Notes: generated by a model from the letters alone, not told the origin. Counted from the stretch's first letter, positions 6,791 to 16,085 are shown. The stretch is 33,888 bases of DNA from Methanobacteriota archaeon (GCA_030054735.1 JASGVX010000099.1:1-33888), one strand, 5' to 3'. A program made the numbers and translations.

Positions 6791-7841
6791 ATTTTGAAAA
6801 ACCGCATGCTGCAAAGCGCTGGGTCAGGTCAAGATTTGCGAGCAGGAAACGGTCTTCTTTGCTGTAGGCAAGCTTTTTGTTTCCAGAAAGTTCCAGTACG
6901 CAGGTAGTTCCAGGCTTTGCTTCTTTTACCACATTTCCGTCAACCAGGATTTTTTCAACGCGCACAGGTTCGGACTGAATCCCAACAAAAAGGTGAAGCA
7001 CACTTGCAGGCTCTATTTTTTTAGTAAATTTTGAGATTGTGCATTCCAGGGTATAATCAGTAGTTAAGATTTCTTTATTTGAAATAATAAAGCCCCTCTC
7101 TATTTCCTTTGCCTGGACATTTTTAAGGCGCATCCCTACCCTTGTACCGTTTGGGGCTTCGGTGATGTCTACATCATGGCTCTGGATCGAGCGGATTTCA
7201 ATGTCTCTGTCCAGCGGGAAAATTTTAGTCTTATCCTTTTCCTTTGAGATGCCTTGCTTGACAACTCCGAGGACAACACAGCCTTTGCCTGTCACATTGA
7301 AAGCGTGGTCTATAAAGACTCTTGCAGGCAGATTATTAAGTTCAGCCTGTTCAGCTTCTATTTTCTCTGCCATCCCATATATTCTGGCTTTTAGGTCTTC
7401 CACGCCTTCAAAGGGGTTCTTTGAGCTTTTATTTGTGTTAAGGGAAATAAACTCCCAGTCCTGAAGTGTAGTTCCTGCAGTGATTACTTTTAACTTTGCT
7501 TTCAGCTCATCAATCGCATGAATGTGCGTGCTGTCCGATTTTGTCAGGGCAATAATTCCATGTTTAAATCCGAGCATGTCCAGCGCAATGATACATTCCC
7601 CGGTGTGGGCGTCCAGACCCTGAGGAGGAATGCACAGGACTGCAAGGTCGGAAATATTCAGTGCCGTAATCAGGGATTTAAGAGTTTTCGGATAGGTGTG
7701 AGCATCCACAAAAACCATCTTACGGCTTTCCTTATCGTTGTTATACATTGTTATATCGGAGTAAGTTCCTTTTTTCCCGAGATTTGCGGCAAGGGAAGTC
7801 CTGCCGCTTTTTTCTGTCCCTATAATTGCAACATTTACCAT
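6789..7841 (-). CDS. EF-Tu/SelB-like protein with degenerate GTPase motifs
   Basis: Protein of 350 residues with a translational-GTPase layout: G domain (about 1-165), then beta-barrel domains 2 and 3. I chose the ATG at 7841 because AAAAGGGGA precedes it; an ATG eight codons upstream has no such site and the family begins at MxNVAIIG. The G1 loop reads GTEKSGRT (8-15), with Arg for the invariant Lys. The G3 DxxG loop is replaced by VDAHTYP (45-51). G4 is TKSD (100-103). Canonical GTP hydrolysis is therefore doubtful. Proteins like this are annotated as EF-Tu domain 2 proteins in methanogens. The role is unknown; a tRNA, translation-factor or regulatory function is inference. Confidence 0.8.
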   Translation of the reverse strand: MVNVAIIGTEKSGRTSLAANLGKKGTYSDITMYNNDKESRKMVFVDAHTYPKTLKSLITALNISDLAVLCIPPQGLDAHTGECIIALDMLGFKHGIIALTKSDSTHIHAIDELKAKLKVITAGTTLQDWEFISLNTNKSSKNPFEGVEDLKARIYGMAEKIEAEQAELNNLPARVFIDHAFNVTGKGCVVLGVVKQGISKEKDKTKIFPLDRDIEIRSIQSHDVDITEAPNGTRVGMRLKNVQAKEIERGFIISNKEILTTDYTLECTISKFTKKIEPASVLHLFVGIQSEPVRVEKILVDGNVVKEAKPGTTCVLELSGNKKLAYSKEDRFLLANLDLTQRFAACGFSK

Positions 7842-8352
7842 GCTAAGTCCCCTTTTATGAATCAATTTTTTCTAAACCAATGATATATATGTGAGAATTT
7901 TTAGTTTGTAGAGTTTATTTTGAATGCGGTTTATTGAATTTTAAAGATTAATCAATATTAATGCTTAATATTTCTGAAGCAGCAGCTTTTTGAAAATAGA
8001 ACTAATTATACTCACTTTAAAGCTGCAACTTTTAGAGTATGGCTTTCGCTAACTTTGTATCTGCCACTGGTATTAATATACTACAATATATTTCTTTTCA
8101 CACTGTTAGCAAGAAAACCAGGCAGGAAAAGCACCTTTTAAGATAAAGTAAATCGATTAAGAAAAATAGTTAGGAAATAAAAAGGAAAAACGCATATGAA
8201 ATTCTTCGAATAACAGGCACAAAAAATGAAAGTACCTGGAAGCACTTTCATGCTAAATAACTGTTAAAAAACAAACCAATCTAAAAAGCAAATCGGTTAA
8301 GCAGGAAATCGATTAAAAACAAATGAAAACAGGTATATAGACAGTTAATCTG
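7842..8352. other. Intergenic region between RNA ligase and GTPase-like genes
   Basis: About 510 bp, AT-rich. It contains GCAGCTTT and AAAGCTGC (about 7982-8028) as an 8-bp inverted repeat and hairpin element copy A (8192-8258). No ORF is supported. Promoter sequences for the downstream minus-strand gene must lie here but none stands out. Confidence 0.5.
8192..8258 (+). mobile_element. 67-bp hairpin element, copy A
   Basis: Begins GCATATGAAATTCTTCGAAT after flank AAAAAC and ends in a hairpin ATGAAAGTACC / AGCACTTTCAT followed by GCTAAAT. Read on the minus strand, the hairpin is followed by ATTTTTTG, so it resembles an intrinsic terminator about 100 bp after the RNA ligase stop codon. Confidence 0.85.
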
Positions 8353-9525
8353 TCACCAGAGCTCTCCTTCCCAGATTGCCTGAGTTTTATCACTGGTGCT
8401 TTTATTGACCTTTTTGATGTTTATAAGGTACTCGTTTCCTACAGGCTGCGGTGTTTCGAAGATAGCATCCACTCCAAGCCTTTTGAGGTAATTCGCGAAT
8501 TCTGTTGCAGTTTTCGGGTTCTTTACCCGGATCCTAACCTCTTCATAGAGCCTCTGTCCATTCTTTACAGTCCTGATTGAATCTCTCAGTGGGTTCAGTA
8601 TGCTTTCTCCAAGCTGTATGCAGCGCTTTTTGAACTCAGCTTCATCTTCATCCCATTCTACTGTCTGGAAACCTTCTCTAACAATTCTGGAGAGCATGTA
8701 ATCCCGGCCTGCTTCATTGTAGAACTTGAAGGCGTGCCTGAGGTCAGAAAAGTTGTTCTGGGACGAGGTATATTTCAGGGGAGGAAGAAGCATTTCAGGG
8801 TCCTTAATCACTACACCTTCGTGCCCGGTTTTCCCCAGCTCCCGGATGATGTCTGCGATTTCTTTTGGGGCGTTTTCCAGGGGAACTTCTCCAAAGGACC
8901 TCACCTGCAAAAAGCCGTATTTTTCCATCATCTTCCGCCTTTTTGACGTGGGCAGAGGTTTGCCTGTGTTTTTTTCCCGGATATCGAAAATATAGAACTC
9001 CACAGACTCTATACCGTAGATTTCTTTTGGGACATAAGGGTTATCCGGGCCTACCATTTCCCCGTAGAGCACAAGCTCCGGGAAATCGTCAAAAAACTTC
9101 AGGTTCAGTTTCACGTTTGTCCTTTCAGTTGTGTAAGGGCAGACATAGCCGCTCCGTGTGATTGCTAGGATATTGCCTTTTACATTTGCAACCCTTACGT
9201 TATACCCGTTCATTTTTTCTTCAACAGCTACCTTTTCAAGCCCGTTGAAATGTTTTTTTAGAGTGGGATCCAGCACCATTGCTCTCCTTATTTTGGGAAA
9301 GCCCATAATTACCTCAAAAGAATCTCCTTTTTCATAAAGCACTGTCCCTCTTTCTATGCGGGAAACTTCTTTGTCGAAGCGGAACAAATATTCATGCTTT
9401 CCCCAGTTCCTGGCAAGATAGTTTTTTTCAAAAAGCTGTTGAACTCTTCCTCCATCGGACCCCAAAAAACCAGCCAGCTGTGCAAGAAAGTCAGGACCTA
9501 TTTCTCCATTTTCCCCTTTATTCAT
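8353..9525 (-). CDS. ATP-dependent RNA ligase, archaeal Rnl3 (Pab1020) family
   Basis: Nucleotidyltransferase of 390 residues matching the archaeal homodimeric RNA ligases typified by Pyrococcus abyssi Pab1020 and Methanothermobacter MthRnl. Motif I is EEKMNGYNVRV with the adenylated Lys at 104. Motif III is YGEMVG (154-159), motif IIIa VEFYIFDIR, motif IV HEGVVIKDP and motif V LKYTS. The C-terminal region that forms the dimer and extra domain in Pab1020 is present, so the protein looks complete. No good ribosome binding site precedes ATG, so a leaderless transcript is possible. These enzymes ligate and circularise single-stranded RNA in vitro; the cellular role is unclear. KptA and RtcA lie about 11 kb away. 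Confidence 0.92.
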   Translation of the reverse strand: MNKGENGEIGPDFLAQLAGFLGSDGGRVQQLFEKNYLARNWGKHEYLFRFDKEVSRIERGTVLYEKGDSFEVIMGFPKIRRAMVLDPTLKKHFNGLEKVAVEEKMNGYNVRVANVKGNILAITRSGYVCPYTTERTNVKLNLKFFDDFPELVLYGEMVGPDNPYVPKEIYGIESVEFYIFDIREKNTGKPLPTSKRRKMMEKYGFLQVRSFGEVPLENAPKEIADIIRELGKTGHEGVVIKDPEMLLPPLKYTSSQNNFSDLRHAFKFYNEAGRDYMLSRIVREGFQTVEWDEDEAEFKKRCIQLGESILNPLRDSIRTVKNGQRLYEEVRIRVKNPKTATEFANYLKRLGVDAIFETPQPVGNEYLINIKKVNKSTSDKTQAIWEGELW

Positions 9526-9605
9526 ACTTGTTTATCTGTGTTCAGGCATGAAATAAGTTATCCTTTTTTCACCGGCCTTCAGGAAAGGTCAGTCTGCAAG
9601 AAATC

Positions 9606-9628
9606 GGCTGGTTTATAAATAAGCCAGT
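9606..9628. promoter_or_regulatory. TATA box with overlapping dyad in the divergent ligase/AIM24 region
   Basis: GTTTATAAAT (9611-9620) is a strong archaeal TATA match, 85-95 bp upstream of the AIM24 start codon. It is enclosed by GGCTGG and CCAG, giving CTGG-N12-CCAG across the TATA box. The arrangement could be an operator; that is inference. Confidence 0.4.
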
Positions 9629-9704
9629 CTATCAAAAATCTTTTTAAGTATGTGGCTTCTATTTCTTCTGTACATAAATTTCAAAGTAGCCAGGAGGTTA
9701 CAAA

Positions 9705-10496
9705 ATGGCTGACGAAATCGACTATGAGATTATTGGCGACGATATGCAGATCGTAGAGATTGAGCTTGATCCAGGCGAGGCTGTTCAGGCAGAAGCCGGG
9801 GCTATGGCATATATGGGGCCTGGAATACAGATGCAGACAAGTATGGGAAGCGAAGGCGGGGGACTCCTTGGTGGTCTGAAAAAAGGTCTTAAAAGAGCCC
9901 TGACAGGAGAGAGTTTCTTTATTACAAGCTTTATTCACAAGGGCTCTGGAAAAGGGCATGTAGCTTTTGCGGCCCCTTATCCGGGCAAGATTCTCCCTCT
10001 TGACCTTTCCAAGTTTGGAGGTAGCGTTCTCTGCCAGAAGGATGCTTTTCTCTGTGCTGCCCGGGGCGTGGAAGTGGAAGTAGCTTTTACCCGTAAACTC
10101 GGTGCAGGGCTTTTCGGTGGTGAAGGTTTTATTCTCCAGAGATTGAGGGGTGACGGCATGGCTTTTGTTCATATCGGAGGCACAGTTGTAAGAAAAGACC
10201 TGGCTCCGGGTGAGACCTATAAGGTTGATACCGGCTGTGTGGCAGCTTTTACCGAAAATGTGACTTATGATATAACATGGTCGAAAGATTTTAAAAATGC
10301 CCTCTTTGGCGGTGAGGGTGTTGTCATTGCTACTCTGACAGGTCCCGGTACTGTGTACATTCAGAGCCTGCCCTTCTCGCGCCTTGCCGACAGGATTTTT
10401 GCAGCTTCTGCCTACAGACACAACCGGGATGAACAGACTGGTATTGTTGGCAGCGGCGTACTGGGAGGCTTACTTGGTGGAGACAGGTCATTCTAA
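9705..10496 (+). CDS. AIM24 family (TIGR00266) protein
   Basis: Protein of 263 residues of the AIM24/TIGR00266 family, a beta-rich fold found in all domains, with no defined enzymatic role. Diagnostic features are the N-terminal VEIELDPGEAVQAEAGAMAYMG, a glycine-rich loop GSEGGGLLGGLKKGLKRALTGE, GEGFILQRLRGDG, and the VDTGCVAAF...WSKDFKNALFGGEG segment. The C-terminus is again glycine-rich (GSGVLGGLLGGDR). CCAGGAGGTTACAAA places an excellent ribosome binding site before ATG. It is divergent from the RNA ligase gene. No signal peptide or membrane segment is seen. Confidence 0.92.
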   Translation: MADEIDYEIIGDDMQIVEIELDPGEAVQAEAGAMAYMGPGIQMQTSMGSEGGGLLGGLKKGLKRALTGESFFITSFIHKGSGKGHVAFAAPYPGKILPLDLSKFGGSVLCQKDAFLCAARGVEVEVAFTRKLGAGLFGGEGFILQRLRGDGMAFVHIGGTVVRKDLAPGETYKVDTGCVAAFTENVTYDITWSKDFKNALFGGEGVVIATLTGPGTVYIQSLPFSRLADRIFAASAYRHNRDEQTGIVGSGVLGGLLGGDRSF

Positions 10497-10605
10497 AATA
10501 GAAGCAATCATAGGAGCTTAGAGCCTATCCGAAAAGTCAGTAATGCATGTTGAAAAGTCACAATAGGTCTATAGTATCAGAGAGCAGTTCCGGTTTTGCA
10601 TATTA

Positions 10606-10823
10606 CCCACATTCCACAGTATTTTTTCAAAAATCAATATTTAGCATGAAAGTGCTTTCCAGCACTTTCATTTCTTTGTGCCTGTTATTCGAAGAATTTC
10701 ATATGCATTTTTCCTGATAGTGTTTTTGAAACAAATCAAATTAATTTGGACATTTAATGGAAGCATTGAAAATAGATAGAAGGAAAAATTGTGAATATGC
10801 GAAAATTTACTGTGAAAAGTGGG
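10606..10823 (+). mobile_element. CCCAC-ended MITE, complete, carrying a nested insertion
   Basis: Terminal inverted repeats CCCACATTCCACAGTA (left) and TACTGTGAAAAGTGGG (right) match at 19 of 23 positions over the full arms. Without the 68-bp insertion the element would be 150 bp. The left half recurs at 2706-2793. Confidence 0.75.
10639..10706 (-). mobile_element. 68-bp hairpin element, copy B, inserted in a MITE
   Basis: Reverse-oriented copy, beginning ATTTAGCATGAAAGTGCT and ending GAAGAATTTCATATGC. Deleting it restores AATCAATATTTTTCCTGATAG, found uninterrupted at 2732-2752. This gives both element boundaries directly: no target duplication, and an ATTTTT (minus strand AAAAAT) flank at the CATATG end. 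Confidence 0.92.
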
Positions 10824-10998
10824 ATTAGAGAATTAATAATGGATTAAAGAATTAATTATTTTGGTGAAAACCAATAACGGATAATAATGGAAGTATTAAA
10901 ACAGAAAAAAGTATTAAAACAGTAAATATTGAAAGATCAGTAAGGCCTGTCCCTTAAGAGGCAGACCTTTTCCTTTCTCTCTTTTCTTCTCTAAGTTT

Positions 10999-11775
10999 TC
11001 ATTCCTGAATTGTGTTTATGACGTTCCTGCGTGCGAGGAAACCAACGAGTTCTTCTTCCAGATTGAGGACAGGAACGCCTCCCACATCGTGTTCTAGCAT
11101 GCTATTAACCGCATCTGAAAGAGGGGTATTGGTGTGCACACTGACCACATTGCGGGTCATAATATCTCCAACAAGCAGGTTCTTGATTCTGGAGTCCTGA
11201 TGGTTGTCAGCTACCAGATCCCTGAAAGAACGCATCGCAAAAGCGATATCATCTTCTGCAATGATTCCTACAAGTTTTCCGTTTTCAATTACCGGCAATC
11301 TTCCCACATTTTTATCAAGGATGAGGCGTCTGGCGTGGCTTACACGGTCTGAAGGGCTGATAGTGATCGGGTTTTTTTCCATTATTTCCCCGACAAAGCC
11401 TGTGAAACGGTTTATTTTCATGAACTCCTGAGGGGTCACCCAGCCCATTGCGTTTCCATTATCACTGACAATGATCACGCCCCCTTTATTTTTCATAAGG
11501 ATAAGGGCATCTTTAATGTCAGTGTCTGGTAAAACCTTTACAAAATTGTCGGATATGGCTGTTGCAACATGCAAAGAGGATGCTGGTTTGCTCTTTTTCC
11601 TGCGAGTTCCAAGTTGCTCTGTCAGACTTCTCATGGTAAGCACTCCGAGTACCTGGTTGTCATTGACTACAAGCAGACGCTTTGTGTCTTTCTTTTCCAT
11701 GATATCAAGGGCGTGAGATATGGTTTCTGACTTATTAATCCTGTGTGGTTGTACCATTATGTCTTTAACTTGCAT
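10999..11775 (-). CDS. CBS-domain protein 1 (four CBS motifs)
   Basis: Protein of 258 residues made only of CBS motifs, paired as two Bateman modules. The motifs lie around [56 protein letters not shown] and [18 protein letters not shown]. Such modules bind adenosyl compounds (ATP, ADP, AMP, S-adenosylmethionine) and usually regulate a partner, but no effector domain is attached. The start is ambiguous: GTG at 11784 is in frame, but GAGGTG overlaps it and is well placed as ribosome binding site for the ATG at 11775, which I prefer. It is the last gene of a four-gene minus-strand series, each separated by about 0.3-0.6 kb, so probably with separate promoters. Confidence 0.88.
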   Translation of the reverse strand: MQVKDIMVQPHRINKSETISHALDIMEKKDTKRLLVVNDNQVLGVLTMRSLTEQLGTRRKKSKPASSLHVATAISDNFVKVLPDTDIKDALILMKNKGGVIIVSDNGNAMGWVTPQEFMKINRFTGFVGEIMEKNPITISPSDRVSHARRLILDKNVGRLPVIENGKLVGIIAEDDIAFAMRSFRDLVADNHQDSRIKNLLVGDIMTRNVVSVHTNTPLSDAVNSMLEHDVGGVPVLNLEEELVGFLARRNVINTIQE

Positions 11776-12097
11776 GCATTTCACCTCATGCGTATCCAGA
11801 ATTTTAATTTTTAATTCTTCACAGTTTTCGTTATTATAGACGTTCTTGCATTTTTACAGACTTTAATACATCCATTTTTCCAAGTTTTATTTGCATCCTT
11901 CTTTTGCTTCAGCGTTCCTCTTTTTGTTCTTTTTACCGTATATACCGTAATACGTGCTGTCGTGGATTTGCTATCATAATTAATTTTACCTTTTTAAAGG
12001 TGCTTTGCTCCTCTTTTATTCTCAATGTTACTGTAATTATGTTCCCAATCCACTTTTAGAGTATCCTTTGTAGGATACGGCTTTTATAATATCCTTT
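11776..12097. other. Intergenic region between CBS genes 1 and 2
   Basis: About 320 bp, T-rich on the plus strand. TACCGTATATACCGTAATACGTG (near 11935-11958) is a short repeated TACCGTA motif, and its minus-strand reading contains TATA-like TATATACGG. AGAGTATCCTTTGTAGGATACGGC near 12058 contains GTATCC/GGATAC, a small dyad. No gene is supported. Confidence 0.4.
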
Positions 12098-12943
12098 TCA
12101 GAGCACGGCTTTCATAATGTCGGTCCTGCTCAGTATTCCTACTATTTCTTCATTTTCACTGACAGGCAGGGCAGTCATTCCTTCTTCAATCAATTTTTTT
12201 GCAGCATTGCTAACGTTCTCGTTTATATCAATGGACATTATTGGAGAAACCATGATGTCTTCTGCTGTTAGGGGCACTTCTTTCACGTACCTGTAAGTTT
12301 TCTGACCTCCAGGTGAGGACTTCCGTGTCATCTTAATACTTTTTGTTGAAAGTTTGCCTTCGTTATCAGTTAAGAGATTTAAGGCAATGCTTCTCCTCGA
12401 AATCAGTCCAACAAGTTTTCCTGAATCGTCTTTAACGATTACTCTCTCAATCTCATTTTTATTCAGTTCATCTATGACGTGGTTGATTGTGTGGTGCCTG
12501 TGAACAGAAACAACATCTTTGGTCATCAGTCTGGAGATCTTGGTTTCTATTTCATCTTCATGTTCTGCAACATAGCGCACGATATCTGTCATGGTAACAA
12601 TACCTATGATATCGTTTTTTACCACCGGAATGTTATGTACCCTGTTCTCAAGCATCAAGGCGACTGCCTGGGAAATGGAGGCCTCGGGATAAATGGTGAT
12701 TACGGAATCAGTCATCAGCAACTTGATAGGGATCTGGTCTATCGGTCGTCTCCTCCAGAGAGGTTCAGCCTGAGCTAGGCGGTTTGTGATGTCTGATTTC
12801 GTGACTATTCCCACCATTTTTTCCTTGTTGAGAACAAGCAATGTACTGATTCTGTGTCTTAACATCAGATTTCTTGCATATGACACGGGTTCATCTACGT
12901 TAATAACGTACACAGGTGAACTCATGATGCCCGCCACATTCAT
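12098..12943 (-). CDS. CBS-domain protein 2 (four CBS motifs)
   Basis: Protein of 281 residues with four CBS motifs: [56 protein letters not shown] and [20 protein letters not shown] 40-residue basic linker (about 190-225, with [19 protein letters not shown]) separates the third and fourth, so the second Bateman module is spread out compared with its neighbours. ATGAAGGAGGTATTC before ATG gives a strong ribosome binding site and fixes the start. There is no attached enzyme, transporter or DNA-binding domain, so it is presumably a nucleotide-sensing regulator of an unknown partner. Confidence 0.9.
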   Translation of the reverse strand: MNVAGIMSSPVYVINVDEPVSYARNLMLRHRISTLLVLNKEKMVGIVTKSDITNRLAQAEPLWRRRPIDQIPIKLLMTDSVITIYPEASISQAVALMLENRVHNIPVVKNDIIGIVTMTDIVRYVAEHEDEIETKISRLMTKDVVSVHRHHTINHVIDELNKNEIERVIVKDDSGKLVGLISRRSIALNLLTDNEGKLSTKSIKMTRKSSPGGQKTYRYVKEVPLTAEDIMVSPIMSIDINENVSNAAKKLIEEGMTALPVSENEEIVGILSRTDIMKAVL

Positions 12944-13524
12944 TGAATACCTCCTTCATTTTTACAGTATATATATTAATAATTATAGTTTTTGAATTAA
13001 GTGTAAATTTTGAAATTTTTATTGTAAACTTTCCTTTAAATTTCAATATTTTATCAACATCGGCCGTTCTTTTTAAATTATATTCTTTTTAATTTACATT
13101 AAGAAATCATGATAATAAATCATGATACAAGTATGGAGTTACAGGCTGATCAGGAAGTATGCTGGTTGAAGAGAATTTGTCTTCATAATTTGTCTTTAAA
13201 ATTGTATTAAAGGAATATCTAAGGAACTTTTCTGAACCTTTATTTAAGACCAGCTATGCTCAAAGATACATAGATCACTAGAATACAGATTTTATTCTGG
13301 TCTGTCCAGCTAAGAAGTTTACCTCTTTGCACCTTTTTATGAAGTTGAACCCGGATTTCATTTTATGGATTCTTCGGGTTCATTCTGGTTTATCGGTTCT
13401 GGTCTGATTTAACAGAAATTTTTCTGATTCAACAGAAATTTTTCTGATTCAACTGAAGATTTCATGGTTTAGCAGGGTCTTTTCCAGTTTACCATGGTTT
13501 TTATTGACCTTATTTAAACTCCTA
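12944..13524. other. Intergenic region between CBS genes 2 and 3
   Basis: About 580 bp. AT-rich promoter-like DNA lies upstream of CBS gene 2 (12960-13090, with TATATATTAATAATTATAG). A degenerate 20-bp tandem repeat lies at 13404-13463. The rest shows no gene, RNA or element that I recognise. Confidence 0.45.
13404..13463 (+). repeat. 20-bp tandem repeat near the 3' end of CBS gene 3
   Basis: CTGATTTAACAGAAATTTTT, CTGATTCAACAGAAATTTTT, then a degenerate CTGATTCAACTGAAGATTTC. About 60 bp beyond the CBS gene 3 stop. Confidence 0.75.
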
Positions 13525-14526
13525 TTAAAAGTCAAAAGCTCGCAGGAAATCACTCTCTGTAATAATACCGCATAGCATTCCATCTTCCAGAACAGGAAGT
13601 GAACCTATCTTTTTCTCGAGCATGATTTCCATAGCCTCCCCCATATCTGTGCTAGGGCTGGTCCAGATCAGTTCTTTTGAAACAATAGATCCTACAGGCT
13701 GGTCCAGAGCCTCACGAATATTCCCTGTTGTGAGTTTGCTGAACGCATCCCCTCTCCCAAGGAAATGAACAATATCAGTGGCAGTAACTATTCCCGCAAA
13801 GATCCCGTCCTTTACCACAGGAAGCCTTCGGAATCTGTTCTCTACCATTATTTTTGCTGCCTGTCCTATAGTAGAATCTGTTGTTACCATTATGACATTT
13901 TTGGTCATATATTCATCAACAGTTTTATTTGTCACAGGTCCGCCCATCAGTTCCACGGCGTTTCTTTCAGTAAATATTGCGACGACCTGCATTTCATTGT
14001 TTACTATAGGCAGGCCTCCCGTCTCCCTTTCAAGCATTGTTTTAACGGCTTCCTTGAAATCTGCCTGATCATAGATGTATGCAACATCAGTATCCATGAT
14101 CTGCCGTACTTCTTCATTTATTGCAGCCAGAAGGTTGCCTTTGAAGCGGTTTGTGACAAGGAGGTTTCTTTTGCCGCCTCCCAGGAAATCAATGATATCT
14201 ACAGTAGTAATTACCCCTTCCAGTCTCCTTGTTCCTGCGTCTGTGATAGGGATACGCCTGAATTTTCTTTCAGTCATAATCTTTATTGCATCCATGATGG
14301 TTGCAGTGGGAGGGAGAGTTACTACATTTCTTGTAGCGAGAGCAAGAATTTTTCCCTCATGTGCTGAAATTCGGGATTTAAAATCAGGGCCAAATCTCAT
14401 TGTGCCCATGCTGCTGACCATCTGTGGATCTTTTTTCTGTGGTTTTTTGCTTGATTTGTTCACTTTTGGCTGAACATTCTTCTTTTCGACTGGTACAAAT
14501 GACTTATTTTTGCTCAATAGGATCAC
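13525..14526 (-). CDS. CBS-domain protein 3 (four CBS motifs, basic N-terminal extension)
   Basis: Protein of up to 333 residues. A lysine-rich, probably disordered N-terminus of about 60 residues ([19 protein letters not shown]) is followed by four CBS motifs: [57 protein letters not shown] and [19 protein letters not shown]. The annotated start is GTG at 14526. GGTGATCC, complementary to the end of 16S rRNA, ends two bases before an in-frame TTG at 14517, so TTG may be the real start, three codons shorter. The basic tail could contact nucleic acid or a membrane; this is speculation. Partner unknown. Confidence 0.88.
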   Translation of the reverse strand: MILLSKNKSFVPVEKKNVQPKVNKSSKKPQKKDPQMVSSMGTMRFGPDFKSRISAHEGKILALATRNVVTLPPTATIMDAIKIMTERKFRRIPITDAGTRRLEGVITTVDIIDFLGGGKRNLLVTNRFKGNLLAAINEEVRQIMDTDVAYIYDQADFKEAVKTMLERETGGLPIVNNEMQVVAIFTERNAVELMGGPVTNKTVDEYMTKNVIMVTTDSTIGQAAKIMVENRFRRLPVVKDGIFAGIVTATDIVHFLGRGDAFSKLTTGNIREALDQPVGSIVSKELIWTSPSTDMGEAMEIMLEKKIGSLPVLEDGMLCGIITESDFLRAFDF

Positions 14527-14817
14527 CGAATCGAGTTGCAGTTAATTGTTTTTTCTTCTTCAGCTTTTCTTCTTCCGTTTTTCATCTACCTGCATTTCGC
14601 AGAAATTTCTCATGAGGCATGAATCGCAGCCTCAGAACCTTGGTTAGTGTTGGAGACAGACAAAGCCCTGAAGCAATCTTTTCTCGAATCTTTCTTAACA
14701 CTTATTCTTTTAACATTTACTCTTATTTGCCGATCTGTAATCTTTATTAATTGTAATCTTTAATTGTTATAATCCTTTTGTGTGAGAACATAACTTTTAT
14801 TTTCTTGTGCCTCAGGA

Positions 14818-15612
14818 TTAGTCATTCCATCCTTTAACTATGGCCTCCAGAAGATCTTGCCTATCAACGATCCCAGATATTTTGCCCTGCTCATTTACTA
14901 CAGTAACTCTTCCTATATCGCGCTGGACAATCATTTTAATAGCATTTCTGATGGAATCATTCTCTGAAAGAGTATAAACGGGAGTGGACATAATCTTCTC
15001 AACTTTGGGACTTTCGTTTGGCCTTGTTGCCCGTTCGTCTTCTACGGACATTCTTAAAATGCCTGATTTAATTATGTCCCTTCTTGTTATCATTCCAATA
15101 GGGTCCTCTTTCTTTGAAATTACTGGAATGCCGGTATAATCTGTTTCTATCATATAGTTCCAGATCTTGGAGACCCTTTCATCTGGAAAACAGGTTTTGA
15201 CTTTTTTAGTCATAATGGCTTCTATTGTTTTCGAAGTGCTTTTGGGGAGTTCCACGTTCCTGAGAATATCCACATCACTGAGAATTCCCACGACCAAACG
15301 GTCTGTTGTTGATTTGACAACCGGAACCCTGTTCTGTTTCGATTGCACCATCAATTTTGCAGCTTTCACAACATCCATATCCGGAGTGACTGTCGGGGAC
15401 TGCCTTGCATACCCACCAACCGTGACATCCGAACGTGTGGACGTAATCCTCATGATATCCTGGTCATTTAGCATTCCAACAAGCCTGTTTCCTTCATCAA
15501 CAACAACAACACCCCGAAGGAAGTGGTCACGCATCAGCTGACGGGCACGAGTTGCAAATTCTCCTTCTTTGATACTTACAGGCTTATTTGTCATAATCTC
15601 GCTGACATTCAT
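14818..15612 (-). CDS. CBS-domain protein 4 (four CBS motifs)
   Basis: Protein of 264 residues with two Bateman modules: [56 protein letters not shown] and [35 protein letters not shown] before ATG is a strong ribosome binding site. It is the first gene of the minus-strand CBS series. About 70 bp upstream lies a double insertion of small mobile elements, beyond which a decayed further CBS gene is found. As with its neighbours, no effector domain is fused. Confidence 0.9.
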   Translation of the reverse strand: MNVSEIMTNKPVSIKEGEFATRARQLMRDHFLRGVVVVDEGNRLVGMLNDQDIMRITSTRSDVTVGGYARQSPTVTPDMDVVKAAKLMVQSKQNRVPVVKSTTDRLVVGILSDVDILRNVELPKSTSKTIEAIMTKKVKTCFPDERVSKIWNYMIETDYTGIPVISKKEDPIGMITRRDIIKSGILRMSVEDERATRPNESPKVEKIMSTPVYTLSENDSIRNAIKMIVQRDIGRVTVVNEQGKISGIVDRQDLLEAIVKGWND

Positions 15613-15680
15613 TATTTACCTCCCTGTCTTTTCTTTAAAATAGAAATTTGAAAGTTAGGATCTCAAACTTATATCTCACT

Positions 15681-15768
15681 CTAGTGTTGCGTCGGCGTTA
15701 AGATGTCGCATATGATAGATTACACCGATTCAAAATCGTATAATCCTTGATGACTAACACGACACTAG
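15681..15768 (+). mobile_element. 88-bp small mobile element, family CTAGTGT (copy 2)
   Basis: Bounded by CTAGTGTTGCGTC and ACACGACACTAG. The interior shares AAGATGTCGCAT and CGATTCAAAATCGTATAATC with the copy at 33643-33729. The terminal CTAG is shared with the adjoining copy 3. Confidence 0.8.
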
Positions 15769-15852
15769 TGTTGCGCCATCAGTAAAATGTGGCATATAGT
15801 TGGTTACAACTATTCAGAATCCCTTAATTCTTGAGGATTGACGCGACACTGG
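15765..15852 (+). mobile_element. 88-bp small mobile element, family CTAGTGT (copy 3)
   Basis: Begins CTAGTGTTGCGCC, abutting copy 2 through a shared CTAG, and ends GACGCGACACTGG. More diverged from copy 2 than from the origin copy at 1078. It cuts off the reading frame of the decayed CBS gene that follows. Confidence 0.75.
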
Positions 15853-16085
15853 TGATTATATCCTTATCTGTGATAATAACGCTTCCTGTATCACGATTTA
15901 CAATTTACTTTGCAATAGCAGGAATATCTGAGTTAATATCCATTGCTATGACTGCTTTATTCATGACTTCAACAACTGAGACCTCTTCTCAATATCTCTG
16001 TTGTGAATATCAGTACCTGTTTCCCTTTCAGGGTCTTGCACCATTGGTTGTTGCAGTTCACTTTATGCCTGTTCAACTCCCAAAT
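15853..16085 (-). pseudogene. Decayed CBS-domain gene, truncated by mobile elements
   Basis: On the minus strand one frame reads EEVSVVEVMNKAVIAMDINS, then DIPAIAK, stop, IVNRDTGSVIITDKDIIT, ending at the CTAGTGT element. This is a recognisable CBS motif (VMxxxVxxxD...VITDKD) with an in-frame stop. Upstream, a second frame (VQDPERETGTDIHNRDIEKR) would join through a frameshift. The gene is thus broken by a stop, a probable frameshift and an insertion that removed its 3' part. It lies next to four intact CBS genes on the same strand and was probably a fifth member or a related CBS-pair gene. Confidence 0.65.

Larger units (their letters stand above)
10497..10998. other. Intergenic region containing nested mobile elements
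   Basis: About 500 bp between AIM24 and the first CBS gene, which end toward each other. It holds a 218-bp MITE (10606-10823) interrupted by the hairpin element (10639-10706). After 10823 the DNA is AT-rich, with loosely repeated AATAATGGA and AGTATTAAAACAG. CCTGTCCCTTAAGAGGCAGACC (10947-10968) can form a short hairpin before a T/C-rich stretch near the CBS gene end, a possible terminator. Confidence 0.55.

Noticed and set aside
10517-10535. AGAGCCTATCCGAAAA, resembling an IS terminal repeat
   Set aside because: Only one end is seen and no partner repeat or transposase is nearby.
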